Assembly (NCBI GenBank): GCA_947579605.1
Contig: OX388305.1
Span: 23,635,542 to 23,699,541, forward strand
Reading direction: 5' to 3'
Origin: Athripsodes cinereus
Taxonomy: Eukaryota; Arthropoda; Insecta; Trichoptera; Leptoceridae
DNA length: 64,000 nt
The notes beneath the pieces were generated by a model. That model did not search any database and had not been told where the DNA came from. It worked only from the letters and a program-made list of their open reading frames with translations. Both the position numbers and the translations under genes were made by a program. Shown one piece after another: positions 46,408 through 57,949 of the stretch. The first letter of the stretch is position 1. The number at the start of each line of letters is the position of its first letter.

Positions 46408-47215
46408 TAGGGCCAATTCTGAATCTTAATGAACTAACTAATTAAAAAGTTAATTAATATTAGTTATTATGTAGTATTCAGCATTAGTTATGAACTATAA
46501 ACAACTATAAACTCGAGAACCACCAAGTGCAAACGGTAAAATCTATGGGACAAACTAATATTAGTCAGTGATGCCGCAATACAAAATGTTTTTCACGTTC
46601 CGATTTACACTTCTGGCAACAATTTAATAGTTGTCGCGTGTGAAAATTGTGAAATGTCAGATTTGCCGATATATTTTGGCGTTCGTATTTGCGTCGGTGG
46701 TGGTGTAATTTTTCAATTTATGCATGCTAAGAGTTGCCCTAAAAATATAAATTTTTACTTTTAATTGAAAAAACAACTTAACACTTCCAAAATATAGCAA
46801 TATTCTGCGGTAAAATGACAGCAACTAATAATATTCACACATTAAAAGTCGCGAATAAAATTCTGCCAAATCCAACTTATTTTAGTCGTCGGCTGTCAAC
46901 TAAATGTCGTGGGAAGAGGTGACGCAATTGGCACAGAGACGCTCTGAATGGAGGAGGCTGGTTTCTGCCCTGTGCTCCCGAGAGGAGCGTTGAGGGCGAT
47001 GATGATGATGATGATGTCAACTAAAATTTAATTTTGTATACGAAATCCATAGATTCTCGAAATTTATAGTTGTACTAAGGTGTCAAAATGAACTAAATTA
47101 GTACGGAAAACTGTGAATACGAATTAGAACTAATTATCATGACTCGACTATCTTCTCACACTTAGTTGACTTAGTTAGTGCAACTAAACTATTTTATGAT
47201 TCAGAATTGGCCATA
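46408..47215. mobile_element. 804-bp terminal-inverted-repeat element, TA-flanked, with a nested LINE tail
   Basis: Left end 46410: GGGCCAATTCTGAATC. Right end 47213: the reverse complement begins TGGCCAATTCTGAATC, so 15 of 16 bases match. TA lies just outside both ends (46408-46409, 47214-47215). The subterminal parts also mirror each other, with AACTAACTAATT and AGTTAG words rich in TTAGTT. The interior has no transposase frame. Without the nested 121 bp (LINE plus one target copy) the original element would be about 683 bp. Superfamily is uncertain; TA duplication suggests Tc1/mariner-like. Confidence 0.8.
46894..47025 (+). mobile_element. Nested 110-bp LINE family D tail with 11-bp target-site duplication
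   Basis: The LINE part is 46905-47014 and reads WEEVTQLAQRRSEWRRLVSA, then LCSREER, a stop and a (GAT)n tail. TGTCAACTAAA occurs immediately before (46894-46904) and immediately after (47015-47025). This is a clean target-primed insertion of an extremely 5'-truncated LINE into the TIR element, so it is younger than its host. The same ending is found at 27180-27495. Confidence 0.9.
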
Positions 47216-48149
47216 TTATGACATCGAGATTTTGACCATTGTATATCATTGCTCTTGAGTTTGTAAGCTGGCGCAGTCTGGAACGACTTTGTCTTTTGGC
47301 AAACGACAAACCAATTTAGAACTAGGTATATTTATTTATTTTAAACGATGTTCATATATTATTTGACCATTTTTGTGTTTCGGGTTGATTTAATCGATTT
47401 TGATACTAACCTTCTTATTCTCTATTATTTTTCACAAAATTTAAATGTTTTCAAAAATAAACATTTATAAAGAAAATTAAATTGCTCAGGTAAAAGAAAA
47501 AAATATTACTCATATTTGAACGATTTGGATACTTATTGAACATCTATTTTTTTTTTTACTTTTACTTAGTTCACCTCTGTGTATTTTCCATACAGTTTAC
47601 ACACATACGAGTATAACAACCACTACTGGTACATATTATTATGTAAGTAGCTATATACATACTAACAGTACAGCCCAGCTTTCGACAGCCACAATCACTT
47701 ATGTAATAATACATAGACTATGAAGTGTGTATGTATGGCAAACATAACAACATCATAACCGAGATTCATCCGTATAAATAATGGATTATTAGAATTAAGC
47801 GACACAGTACAGTCAACCAAAATGAATTTGCTAAAAGTAGTCACATTTTCATTTTCTTTTACATTGTCACTGTTTGACAAAATGTTTTAGAATAGCGGTT
47901 AACCAGCTTCTAATGGTACAAAAAAAAGAGGTCCCAGCATTTATTTTTTTCATTTTATTAGCCGTACATATAATAATCATTTCTAAAAACTCACAAATGA
48001 CTTAAATTATTTTCAAGAGTTTCACATAAAAGAAGGTAAAAAATTCTATTCTGATTAACCAAGTATGACTTTTAGTCATTTGAAAGTAAAATATAGGCTA
48101 TGGTTTAAAACGCAAATATGTGATAATCAGAAATATATACATACATACT
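47216..48149. other. No recognisable feature
   Basis: AT-rich; no supported call. Confidence 0.4.
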
Positions 48150-48305
48150 TACATACCATCACGCCGCTTCCCTCGCGGGGTAGGCAGAAATGATCGAGCG
48201 CCACTTCCTTCTATCCTTGCATACATCTTTCGCTTCCATCACTGTCATACAATTCCTCATGCATGCTCTCCTGTTCAATTTGCTCAACACGTGACCAGAA
48301 ATATC
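48150..48305 (-). pseudogene. LINE family C tail, minus strand
   Basis: The minus-strand reading is HVLSKLNRRACMRNCMTVME, then AKDVCKDRRKWRSIISAYPA and REAA with a stop, followed by the GATGGTATG tail. Well-preserved copy of the family C ending, about 50 codons. The plus-strand 109-codon frame is a shadow. Confidence 0.8.
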
Positions 48306-49027
48306 ATTACGAGTATTTTTAACGACATGAGCGAAAAAAATAAATCAAAAAGAAGAAAATATCCATTTAATCTGTGCAAACCTGCATATTATCGTTTTCC
48401 CTTCTACCGACTGTACATTAGTTTACTCTCATTTCAACTTGTATGTTAATGAATAATAATAATATGGAAGCGTTGGTATGGTTTTATCACCGTCAATTGA
48501 TTAATACTTCACAACAACACAGTATAAATACGTACACTACAAATATACAGACACACGTCGTCATTTTCTAATAATAAAATATAAGTATAATATCATAATA
48601 AATAATACATTTTGTACTTTTTCATCTCATTGTATGTATCCCTTTTATTACATATAAATTACACACAATAATTATTATTCTTTATGTAGAATTTGCATAT
48701 TTTTCACATTACCTACTTAATTTTATCTGCCTACAATATGCGATAATTTTTGACAAATTAAGTTTTGTACCCACTCAAAATTGTACCACAACATATTTTT
48801 TCATGGAGAACCGGAATAAATAAATAAAAATTTGAAGGTCGCGAACGGATTTCCCTTCATATATTTTCGTATATACATTATTTAGTTTCTCGTGCATTTC
48901 CTCCGTATATTCAAAATGGAATATTTGAAATCGAAAAAAGTTAACGATGAAAGGCAGGTGATTGAAAAATAAACAAAAAAAAGTTTTTATTTATTTTACA
49001 ATTTTTCATTTTTCACAATTTATGCAT
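48306..49027. other. No recognisable feature
   Basis: AT-rich; no supported call. Confidence 0.4.
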
Positions 49028-49168
49028 CTTAAATTCAGCCATGAGATTTTCCACCCATGTTTCAATTTTTGTTGGCATGGAAAGGAAAGCTTGCATGTTT
49101 GTTACATGCAGCTGATCTGCTGGCTACTATACCTACGTGTGGGATATGTCATGATGGTATAGATAGAT
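49028..49168 (-). repeat. Dispersed repeat family A, copy 10 (left part)
   Basis: Plus side: AAATTCAGCCATGAGATTTTCC, GCATGTTTGTTACATGCAGC, GATCTGCTGGC and GTGGGATATGTCATGATGG. Its left end is the same one found in copies 9 and 11. Confidence 0.7.
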
Positions 49169-49389
49169 AAATGAAAGTTGTAATGATAATAGCTAAAATT
49201 TGCTCACCATATAAAATATTCATATGATTTCAGGGCAGTTCGAAATTCATTCTATATAATTAAATGTTACGGATAGAATTTGAGAATAGTAGGCATAATG
49301 AATTCAGATAACATCTTCATTGCACCAAGGGAATATATATTAAAAATTTAAAGTGATTTCCTTATTCCTTAGAACAACTACTATCTACT

Positions 49390-49535
49390 ACTATACCATC
49401 ACGTCATATCCCACATGTGGGGTAGCCAGCAGATCAAATACATGTTACAAACACGCAAGTCATCCTCTCCGTGCCATTTGAGATAGGTGAAAAACCTCAT
49501 CGCTGAATTTATGATGTAGAATGTCCTTATTTTAA
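49390..49535 (+). repeat. Dispersed repeat family A, copy 11 (left part)
   Basis: TATACCATCACGTCATATCCC, GGGGTAGCCAGCAGATC, CGCAAGTCATCCTCTCCG and AACCTCATCGCTGAATTTATG. Inverted relative to copy 10, 220 bp away. Confidence 0.72.
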
Positions 49536-50311
49536 TAAAAACAAAGCATCTCAAAAATCTACAATAATTAACTTTTTTGATTCTACTTATAATTATATTT
49601 ATTTTCCATTCAGAGATCTTCGTGTAGTAGAAGAAGAGTATAATATATTGCAGTTGGACAATGTTACAAAAGTAAACGAATTTAAAATGTTTTTTATGCA
49701 AAATCGTGGACGACAATTTGCACTTCAAATTTATCACACACATTATTACTACTGTTACTAGTATGGGCGGTGGCATATGATGTGATTAATTAATGTGGTA
49801 ATTTTTATTAGCCATTAAAAATATTACCATAATAACTATTATAAGTCATACATAATGGTAATAATAATGCCATAATGGTATACATAATTATAACACTTGA
49901 ATATTAAATTTGTTTATTATTACAGTCGTACCCCTAAGTTATGCGATAAGCTAGTGGGATCGTGGATAACCGCGCAAGTTGGAGTAATATTTTATTGTTC
50001 CCAATTGGAACTCAAATAAAACAATAATTACTATAAAAGGATTTTTTAAATTTGAATTTTCCACGAAGCATGTTTGCACTTTTATTCCTTGTTTTGATTC
50101 AGTCCATCAAAATTTGTCATTAGGCACAAAATCATTTTTAATTCAATAATGATCTTCTGTCATTCAATTTCAAATTAAACCGTTTCTATAGAATCGAGTT
50201 TTACAATATTTGGCTAATGCATTTTTACTAGAGTGCAAATTTTTGATTCTCTTGAAAAAGGTGAGTATTTTTATAAATATCAACACAACATATAAAACCT
50301 TTAACTTCTTC

Positions 50312-50425
50312 TATTCAACTTTGAGATGTGCCATTCATCCCGAATGACTTCTTTTTGTAATATGGAAAGGACAACATGTTTTTTCATCACACACAGTTAG
50401 TCTGCTATAATTATTGTACAGACTG
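50312..50425 (-). repeat. Dispersed repeat family A, copy 12 (diverged)
   Basis: Plus side: GATGTGCCATTCATCCCGAATG, ATATGGAAAGGACAACATG and CAGTTAGTCTGC. Only the centre of the unit is recognisable. Confidence 0.5.
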
Positions 50426-50535
50426 GAAATTCAAAGGAAAAATTGGATATGCGACCAAGCACATAAGTGACTTGTAAGACTTGTGCTGATCCTTTTATCG
50501 TTTTCACAGGTATATAATTATAGAATGTGCAATAC

Positions 50536-51217
50536 TTAACCGTTTAAGTGCCAACAGGCGCAATTGCGTTCGTGTGTATACATGCCAAAACTGCCACGAG
50601 CGCAATTGCGCTCGCGATATCAGTACGTGATAGGCGTGCAGCGGGGAAGGTCATGTGCATGTGCACGCAACGATATTTTTTTCACTTAATTCGTATTGTA
50701 TATATAAATTTCAACATGGGACAAAGGTAAATACAGTTTAAAAAATATCCGGTTAAAAAAGTATTTTTTTAACCCAAAATGTCAGAATTTGAAAATAGTT
50801 CAAATGAAACTGATCATAGTTCAAGTTGTGAAGAAAGTGATGGTAGAAGCGACATTGTGGTTCATTCAAATCGCATGATGTTACTTTTGAGTGAGAATGA
50901 CTTAATTTGTGCCCGCTGCAAAAAAAGGGTCCCATTAGGTCTGTGCGGAAAAGCACATAATGCACATATATTTTTATTTTTGGATTTCCATTTTTGTTAT
51001 AATTTTCCTCCACAATAAGTTTTTCCATCATTTTTTTATTTGAATATCAATCTTTGAGGTTTCTTGAAGGAAACACTGAAAGAATTTTGAAAATCGGGTA
51101 ATTTTCGGAAAAGATACATTTCTTTTTCGAGATAAGGGTAAATGACATAAAAAACCACGGTTTTCTTTGGCATTTTTAAGTATACGTGAGAAAAAACAAT
51201 GGCACTAAAACGGTTAA
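50536..51217 (+). mobile_element. Non-autonomous piggyBac-type element, 674 bp, TTAA-flanked
   Basis: The element is 50540-51213 with TTAA on both sides (50536-50539 and 51214-51217). The left end CCGTTTAAGTGCCA and the reverse complement of the right end CCGTTTTAGTGCCA match in 13 of 14 bases. TTAA duplication with CC-starting ends is the piggyBac signature. The left subterminal region has an 18-bp perfect palindrome CGAGCGCAATTGCGCTCG at 50596-50613 and a related GCGCAATTGCGTTCG at 50559-50573. These are GC-rich islands in AT-rich DNA and are likely protein-binding sites. Confidence 0.88.
50779..51018 (+). pseudogene. Remnant of the piggyBac-type transposase N-terminus
   Basis: A 79-codon frame inside the element begins MSEFENSSNETDHSSSCEES, an acidic serine-rich start like that of many piggyBac-type transposases, followed by CARCKKRVPLGLCGKAHN and a hydrophobic end. 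The catalytic DDD core and the C-terminal Cys-rich domain are absent. The strand and place fit an internally deleted copy. It could be translated but would not be a transposase. Confidence 0.55.
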
Positions 51218-51465
51218 ACATTAGTTGGAAGAAGACCTTCAGCATCTTAATTTTGTGGAGTGAGTGACCTGTAACATAATAATAGTTTTATTATTATTAT
51301 TAATTTAGGAACATGTTTCCTGTTAAAATATTACTGTGTTACTAAACCATACTATTATATAGGTCAACGTATGGTTGCAAATTTTTACGAGATATGAAAA
51401 TCGCGTAATTCCGGTTACGCGTTAGCCGGATAAGCGTAACATAGGGTATTACAGTTCTGTCATTT

Positions 51466-52624
51466 TTAATAAAGGGATGTGTTCATATTATGCACGCAAT
51501 TATTGCTTTAGTAAGTATCTTTTGTAGTAATTTTATTGCACTTAAATTTATATGATTATAGGTATAATATAAATGCACAATACAACAATGTGAAGAATGG
51601 CGCTGAATACAATATTATAATATGTAGGTAGATTGGTAGTAGGTACCTACCTAAATTTTATTGAAATATAAAAAATAATCTGGATCTCGATTTCTCTATG
51701 GTTGTAGGAGGAAAAACTAATGGTTTCCGCAAATTATGGTACGAACTATAGGTACATTTAGACATCCTACTTACATAACTCAACAAGCAGAAATGTCTTA
51801 TAATATTAGAGAAATTGGCATTTTTTTGTAATAATTTTGAATGGAATTGAATATCTATTGATGTGTGCTTGTATCGTGATTTGTTTGATTATTTTTCATA
51901 TAAATAAAGTATTATTATGTAAATAAAAAAAAACACCAAAACATAGAACCTACAATAGTATGTACTGATGTACGTAATTAATCTTATAAACTGTTGATTG
52001 TATCAGAATATAATATGTAACGAATCATTAATTCAGCTCAAAGTATGAATTGTTCTTAAAAAAACTTAAATAGGTATTTTTTTATGTTAAGTAACGATTA
52101 TTTTCGCGACCCTTTTTTATTCAGCATTGTTGATACAATATAATAACACACAATATATACATAAAAGTCTGTAATTCTTGCAGAAAGTACAATACATAAC
52201 TAGGTACTTATAGATAATATTTCTAAACCCCAAATCCGTCTTGAATAAAGAAGCGTACTATGGTAACCCCATTACTGAAAGTATAACGGTATTGTAGCAC
52301 ATTGAAAATCGAATGGAAATTCAGTCGTCCCAATACCCACTTGGCTGACGAGGGATGATGCTAGGGTAGTGTGTGTATGTATGGGGGGAGGGGGAGGAGA
52401 TGGGAGGGTGGATACAAAAGTTTGAATAAACCATTTCCATACGTAGACTTGTATGAGGTGAATGGAGGCAACAGAGGACCGTCACAGTCATAATGCTTAC
52501 TATATAGTATGTCGAGAAAGTGTTCAATATATTGTCAAATATAATTTTTATAATTTAATCCTTTTCTATACCTACATACTTTGGAATAAATGTATTGAAT
52601 TAGCCATTTAAGATGCGAATCTTT
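51466..52624. other. No recognisable feature
   Basis: AT-rich, with TAGGTACCTACCTA at 51639-51653. A G-rich run (GGGGGGAGGGGGAGG) sits at 52383-52397. No coding call. Confidence 0.4.
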
Positions 52625-52779
52625 TATATATATATATGAGATGAATGTTTTACTCCATTTCACTGCGTACAGTCTGGCAGAGACTTGGCTCTTGCCTTTG
52701 CATACGGGACGAGGCACGGCTTGTCACCGAAACATGCAGATTGGATTCGTCGAAAAGGTGTTGTGTTTCAACATTGTGA

Positions 52780-53061
52780 TCATTGTGTATCATCATTCGT
52801 TGCACATGCATTTCGAATGAAAATTAGATTATACAGTCTTTCATAATATGCGATACTCCTCGCATACTGGATTAAACGTTGTGTCGGCCATTCTGCGAGA
52901 TGGTCCTGATGATACACAATGATCACAATGTTGAAACACAACACCTTTTCGACGAATCCAATCTGCATGTTTCGGTGACAAGCCGTGCCTCGTCCCGTAT
53001 GCAAAGGCAAGAGCCAAGTCTCTGCCAGACTGTACGCAGTGAAATGGAGTAAAACATTCAT
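52780..53061 (-). CDS. Unrecognised 93-codon open frame in tandem unit 1
   Basis: Starts MNVLLHFTAYSLAETWLLPL and continues through HTGRGTACHRNMQIGF and HQDHLAEWPTQRLIQYARS. The same protein begins the unit 2 frame (53068-53376, 102 codons) with near identity, and the inverted copy encodes its first ~50 residues on the plus strand. No domain is known to me. It may be a fragment of a transposon ORF or exon captured in the repeat rather than a real gene, since repeat identity alone keeps it open. Confidence 0.25.
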   Translation of the reverse strand: MNVLLHFTAYSLAETWLLPLHTGRGTACHRNMQIGFVEKVLCFNIVIIVYHQDHLAEWPTQRLIQYARSIAYYERLYNLIFIRNACATNDDTQ

Positions 53062-53067
53062 CTCATA

Positions 53068-53376
53068 TTATCTCCTGCGTAAAATTACATGATCTTTCAT
53101 TAATGGAATGCATGTTGCACATGCATTTCGAATGAAAATTAGATCATACAGTCTTTCATAATATGCGATACTCCTCGCATACTGGATTAAACGTTGTGTC
53201 GGCCATTCTGCGAGATGGTCCTGATGATACACAATGATCACAATGTTGAAACACAACACCTTTTCGACGAATCCAATCTGCATGTTTCGGTGACAAGCCG
53301 TGCCTCGTCCCGTATGCAAAGGCAAGAGCCAAGTCTCTGCCAGACTGTACGCAGTGAAATGGAGTAAAACATTCAT
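53068..53376 (-). CDS. Unrecognised 102-codon open frame in tandem unit 2
   Basis: Identical to the unit 1 frame over almost its whole length, one visible difference being Asp for Asn near residue 77. It then continues differently because the flank changes at the unit junction (CIPLMKDHVILRRR). Function unknown; same caution as for unit 1. Confidence 0.25.
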   Translation of the reverse strand: MNVLLHFTAYSLAETWLLPLHTGRGTACHRNMQIGFVEKVLCFNIVIIVYHQDHLAEWPTQRLIQYARSIAYYERLYDLIFIRNACATCIPLMKDHVILRRR

Positions 53377-53468
53377 CTCATATTATCTCCTGCGTAAAAT
53401 TACATGATCTTTCATTAATGGAATGCATGTTGCACATGCATTTCGAATGAAAATTAGATCATACAGTC

Positions 53469-53513
<45 letters not shown>

Positions 53514-53514
<1 letters not shown>

Positions 53515-55262
53515 CATAAAATTTTGTTTTATTCATTTTTCACATAAATTGGGATGCGAATCGCTAGCTTACCTAGTTAGAAGAAACGAGTATTCTTCGT
53601 TATGAAAATCTAAATTTTTATTTATTTTTTATAAGTTTATAAACTTGTAGGTATAGGTACATTATGTATACATTATATTATATTATATTTGATGTATACA
53701 TTATATTATATTTCTTTTCAACTCAGATTACTTTATTTTCCCACTTGAAACTTGTTTTTTCAACTATAAAAAAAATCTTACTTATTTTCACACTTTTCGG
53801 AATTCAATTCATCGATTAGAGTGAGCGTAATTGAAATAAATTATCTACCTAAGTACGTCAAATTAATAAATATGGAAAAACATTGACACATTTATCACCA
53901 AATATTCCAGTAAATAAAACTAAATTCGTATACTTACGTAAAAAAAAACTAAATGAAATAATTTCTACTTTCGGTATTTTCTTTCTGACCTCTAAGTGAG
54001 AGTACAATAAATATTATTCAACTGATACTATCGCATCGGGATGGAAATTTTGGACGATGTAAATTTCCTTCATCCACTGAGGCACTTGTACTATTTTTGT
54101 ATACAATTCAATACAATAATAATAATAACATCATGCAAAATACTACCCAACATAGTATAGTAGACAGAAGCGGCTGGTGAATTGAAAATTGGTGACACAA
54201 AAAATATCTTGATATTGAAAACATCTATTACGGATAGGTATGTTTTGCAACTTTCAATTAAATATGAAAAAGGAACTGTAATGATGAAATTTAAGTATGC
54301 GCCTACTTATATTGGACATTGTTTTGGGGTGCCTTTTACCTTTCCTCACACCTTTCATACCCCCATAAACTCTCCATGTACCAGCTATATAGGATATCGG
54401 AGACTGGGTTTACAATTACTAAGAAATGTAAAAGTTTTTACAATTAGTAAGAAATATAGATGTTAATCATATTTTTTATTATTGTACTATTCTAGATCAA
54501 TCATTCCAATAAATTTAATGACCCCTAGTCAACACTTTTTGACAACTGGCATTCCATTGCTTAAGATCTTAAAGGCATGGAGATCTATTGTTTCGGAGGC
54601 AAAGGTCCGGCAAGGGCTTTTCGGCCATCGGAAGTAAGTAAGTAACACATTTGAATATGACTGGTGTTCGTTGAATTGATACATTTATTGAACTTATTTA
54701 AGGAGTGCGCTGCATCAACGCTCCAAAGGAGGAACATTCGCTTATAGCCAGTAGGTATAGTACGTTCAACACAAAATGTCCAATGTAGATTGGTTGTCGA
54801 TAGATTGTTATTCGTATTATTATTACCTTCCATATTAGAAAATATACAATAGGTACTGAATACATTGACTACTGACTTACTACATACTTACTGAACGTAT
54901 TGTCGAATAAATGAAATCGTGGATTTAATAATACATATAATGGCGATACATACATTATGTGACTGTATTTTATTTCATTACATAATATGTATATTGTGAA
55001 GGCACTTATATAGATATTTTCCTTTTGTATACTTCAACTGAAATCTCATTAACAAATCGGATGAATATATAATATAAAATTAGAATTGACTTTTATGTAG
55101 GTACTCAAATAATTTTCAAGATGCTTTTTCTCTCTAAACTGACATTGAAACAAACCATAGGTACCTACCTACACGTAATTATTCAAATAAATACATCTTT
55201 AAGTTCTTCTCGAAAACATGTGGTGTAGAAATTAGTTTCCTCCACTCGGAAAGATTTTATCT
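53514..55262. other. Unassigned AT-rich DNA
   Basis: A (TATAT)n-type stretch lies at 53663-53712 and contains ATGTATACATTATATTATAT twice. A 94-codon frame at 54182-54466 has no known motif. AAGTAAGTAAGTAAC at 54635 is a short GTAA microsatellite. Confidence 0.4.
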
Positions 55263-55455
55263 TCATCATCACAGTTTTTCTCACAAGAGTTGTAGCCAGT
55301 GAACTAACTGCGTGTAATAATCTTCTATCCCATTAAGAAATAATTCATTTAGAATGCACATGTTTTATTGCTGAATTGTAAATGGTATACGTTTATATTT
55401 CATAAACATTCCCCTTTGAAAGGACACTCGGAGATATATTCTATTCCAGAGACTG
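55263..55455 (+). repeat. Dispersed repeat family A, copy 13 (diverged)
   Basis: TCATCATCACAG, GTTGTAGCCAGTGAACTAAC, TTGCTGAATTGTAAATGG and AAAGGACACTCGGAGAT occur in the family order and spacing. Confidence 0.5.
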
Positions 55456-55489
55456 ATGCGGATAATTTCGTCGCTTTCGCTTAATCACA

Positions 55490-55618
55490 TTCATGCAATT
55501 TACTCATATAGATGAAAAACTGTTTGAATGTAGAGGAAGCTTTATGTAAAGATAGATCTATATGGCGTTCTGTTCTCTCTGTCTACCTCACCTGGGACAT
55601 AGCGTAAGTATAATATAG
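55490..55618 (+). pseudogene. LINE family C tail, plus strand
   Basis: Reads MKNCLNVEEALCKDRSIWRS then VLSVYLTWDIA and a stop, the last 31 codons of the family C ORF, clean and in frame, then an AT-rich 3' end. Confidence 0.75.
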
Positions 55619-56072
55619 TACTCATATAGAAAAAAACACTCATTTTAAGGCTTTTTTTAAAATGGATTAATATTTTTTTTGTAATATTTAATATTCCCAA
55701 TTCAATTGAGTGAATAAAAATAATTAATACAAAATAACAAACTCCTTGGCGAATTATTGCCTTGTTGACGATTTCAATCACGCTTTTAGAAAGTCTATAA
55801 TACGGTCAAAGATTGGAGGGTTTAATTTTCTACTTTTCTATAGAAAGTTACACATTAAAGTATTGTACCTACAATGGGTACCGTAAAAATGAAAAGAAAA
55901 ACGTAGGTTCATACATATAAGTGAGTAGGTACCTACAAAGTTATTACTTTTGATAATCTTCAAGATAAATATTTGAGTCTGTTCATCAACACGTTTATTG
56001 TATGTATGGAATTCTTAAAAAAAAGAAAACTACGCGAATTCTCATTTATTAGAAAAAATCTCCGCAATTAGG
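55619..56072. other. No recognisable feature
   Basis: AT-rich, with AGGTACCTAC at 55928-55937; no supported call. Confidence 0.4.
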
Positions 56073-56333
56073 TTGTATTATAAACGTATCATCAAATTTG
56101 AATGGAAAGAGACATGGGCTTATCCAGAATTTTCTCTAGGGGGTAGTGGCAGCTCAGTTTTTTTGTTGTTATTTGAACTATGGGTTAGTTGGAAGATATC
56201 GCGCTTCTGCGATAAACTCGCCCATTGCACAAATTTATTTGTCTGGTTCTACAATATTTATATTTTAATAATGTTTGTTTTTTTGTGCAATAAAGATTTT
56301 TATTATTATTTATTATTATTATTATTAACTATC
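56073..56333 (+). repeat. Possible retrotransposon 3' end with (ATT)n tail
   Basis: A moderately GC-richer stretch ends TTTTTGTGCAATAAAGATTTT, with an AATAAA-like signal, and then (ATT)n at 56299-56328. The layout suits a LINE or SINE 3' end, but no coding motif is visible. Confidence 0.4.
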
Positions 56334-57949
56334 TACGTATGCTCTTGTTATCACCATATATTATAAGTAATATGACGTACTCTCATCAATTCGGTTTAGG
56401 AATTAAAATTTTTTCACGTTCTCCTCATTTTAAGAAATACCATATATTTAGTCTGACTTCTACGGGGGACAGCTATTCTATTCGATACCAATTCTCCATA
56501 CTTTTATCAAGTTCTGATACTGATTCCTATTATTTTCGAGATCTTAGAGGAGGCAATTGCCCCTCAAAACTCTGGGTAAACAAAATATGTAGCATATATT
56601 ACGTGCAGATGACAAAACCAATTAGACAATTTAGAGAATACAGAAGCAACCAAATGGTGTGCATTAAATGTTTTTCGATTGGTGAACCTTATATCGTGAC
56701 GATAAGAATGGCGGCAATGGTAAATGTTATTCATGAACACCAAAAGTGATCACTTAAACCAGCCTAGTGCCAATTTGCAAGCGTTGGGAGGCCTTTCTCA
56801 CTTCTTCCAATTAGATTTTACACAATGTTACATTGTTTACCTAAACATGGTTCCCCAATCGATGTCTGACTTGTTTTATTTATCATCTGCGCGTTGAAGT
56901 ATTTTTATTTGAATGAGAATGTAATAGGTTATAGCTGTATATTTATTTTTTATTTTGCATTGTTTTTTCCTGCTGAGATCGTCTTGGCCAACAGCTGTTA
57001 GGGTCTCAGTGCAGGGTGATATTTTTAAGATAATAATAATAATAATGCTGTTGGGAGACATCATAAAAAAAAAATTATTGAATAGATATTCTAAATAAAT
57101 AAAAAACTTTTTTTATAATAAAATTATATTTCTTGAATACTTAACGCTGGGTTAAAATGCTGGTACAAAATATGCCAAGGGTCTCTTAATAAATAAATAC
57201 ACAATTTATTCAATACTGAATAAGGTATTGAATACTCTTACCCTCTTTATAGTAAGGTATATACTATGTATAACTACCTTTCTACATTTAGGCTCGTTTT
57301 AATACTACGATCTTTTATTCTTTCATTAAGTTCAGTATCAAAACGTCAAAAACATAATTATAATTATTGTTTCTTTCATTAATAATTTACAATTGTTATA
57401 TTATTATTGTATATTATTTCTTATCGAGATTACAGGTAGGTTTGCTTTGATAAGTTATTTTGTTTAAATTTATTATTTGTTCAGTTTTTATTGTTGATTG
57501 AAAATATTAAAATATTTTATTTTGGGTTGATTTGAACATTTGTTTATTTTATAGAAAATACAAAAAGTTTGTGAAATATACGAAGGGAGATTTCGAAAGT
57601 GTATTTGATTGTTTTTGACTTGCCTAGTATAAACTTAAATATAGTCAAGAACAAACTGAATTAAACAGAATAAAAGAACTTGGTGAAAAAAATATATTGC
57701 GTGCATAGTAAAGAGTAAGTTTTTGTTGTATTTTGAACGTAGGATGATGGGATAAGCAGAGAAAACCAAACCTCCGACTACTATATCCTTTAATATGTTT
57801 GTTTTGTTACCTTGTTTCTTAGCTTACGTCCTTGCATCATGAGAAAATGATTCGCATGACCTTTGTAGTACGGAATATAATATGTATGTAGGTCGCTAGA
57901 AAAGATTTAAGTTACAATAGTGTTATATTATATTACACAAAATGACTAC
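56334..57949. other. Unassigned AT-rich DNA
   Basis: A 136-codon plus-strand frame at 56339-56749 lacks any motif I know and has a biased start. An (AAT)n run lies at 57032-57046. No further call. Confidence 0.4.

Larger units (their letters stand above)
49926..51465. mobile_element. Possible old DNA transposon (~1.5 kb) enclosing younger insertions
   Basis: The left stretch 49926-49990 (CAGTCGTACCCCTAAG, TTATGCGATAAGC, GATAACCGCGCAAGTTGG) and the reverse complement of 51395-51465 (TAATACCCTATGTTACGC, TTATCCGGC, GCGTAACCGG) share order and CpG-rich wording that resembles pogo/Tigger-like ends. The match is imperfect and no target duplication is clear. If correct, family A copy 12 and the piggyBac-type element are nested in it. 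Confidence 0.35.
52625..53513. repeat. 315-bp tandem repeat with an attached 162-bp inverted copy, bounded by TA runs
   Basis: Unit 1 is 52800-53114, unit 2 is 53115-53429, and a partial unit 3 runs from 53430 to about 53475. Units 1 and 2 differ at one base that I can see (52830 T, 53145 C). Segment 52634-52795 is the exact-looking reverse complement of 52907-53068 in unit 1, so the left part is an inverted, truncated copy. A (TA)n run lies at each border (52625-52637 and 53473-53512). The sequence is GC-richer than the surroundings. I do not recognise the unit. Confidence 0.92.

Noticed and set aside
52625..53513. CRISPR-like or LTR pair
   Set aside because: Direct units are contiguous and nearly identical without spacers or internal region; an inverted piece is attached, which fits neither.
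56339..56749. 136-codon plus-strand frame as a gene
   Set aside because: No recognisable domain, no upstream or splice evidence; kept only as a remark.
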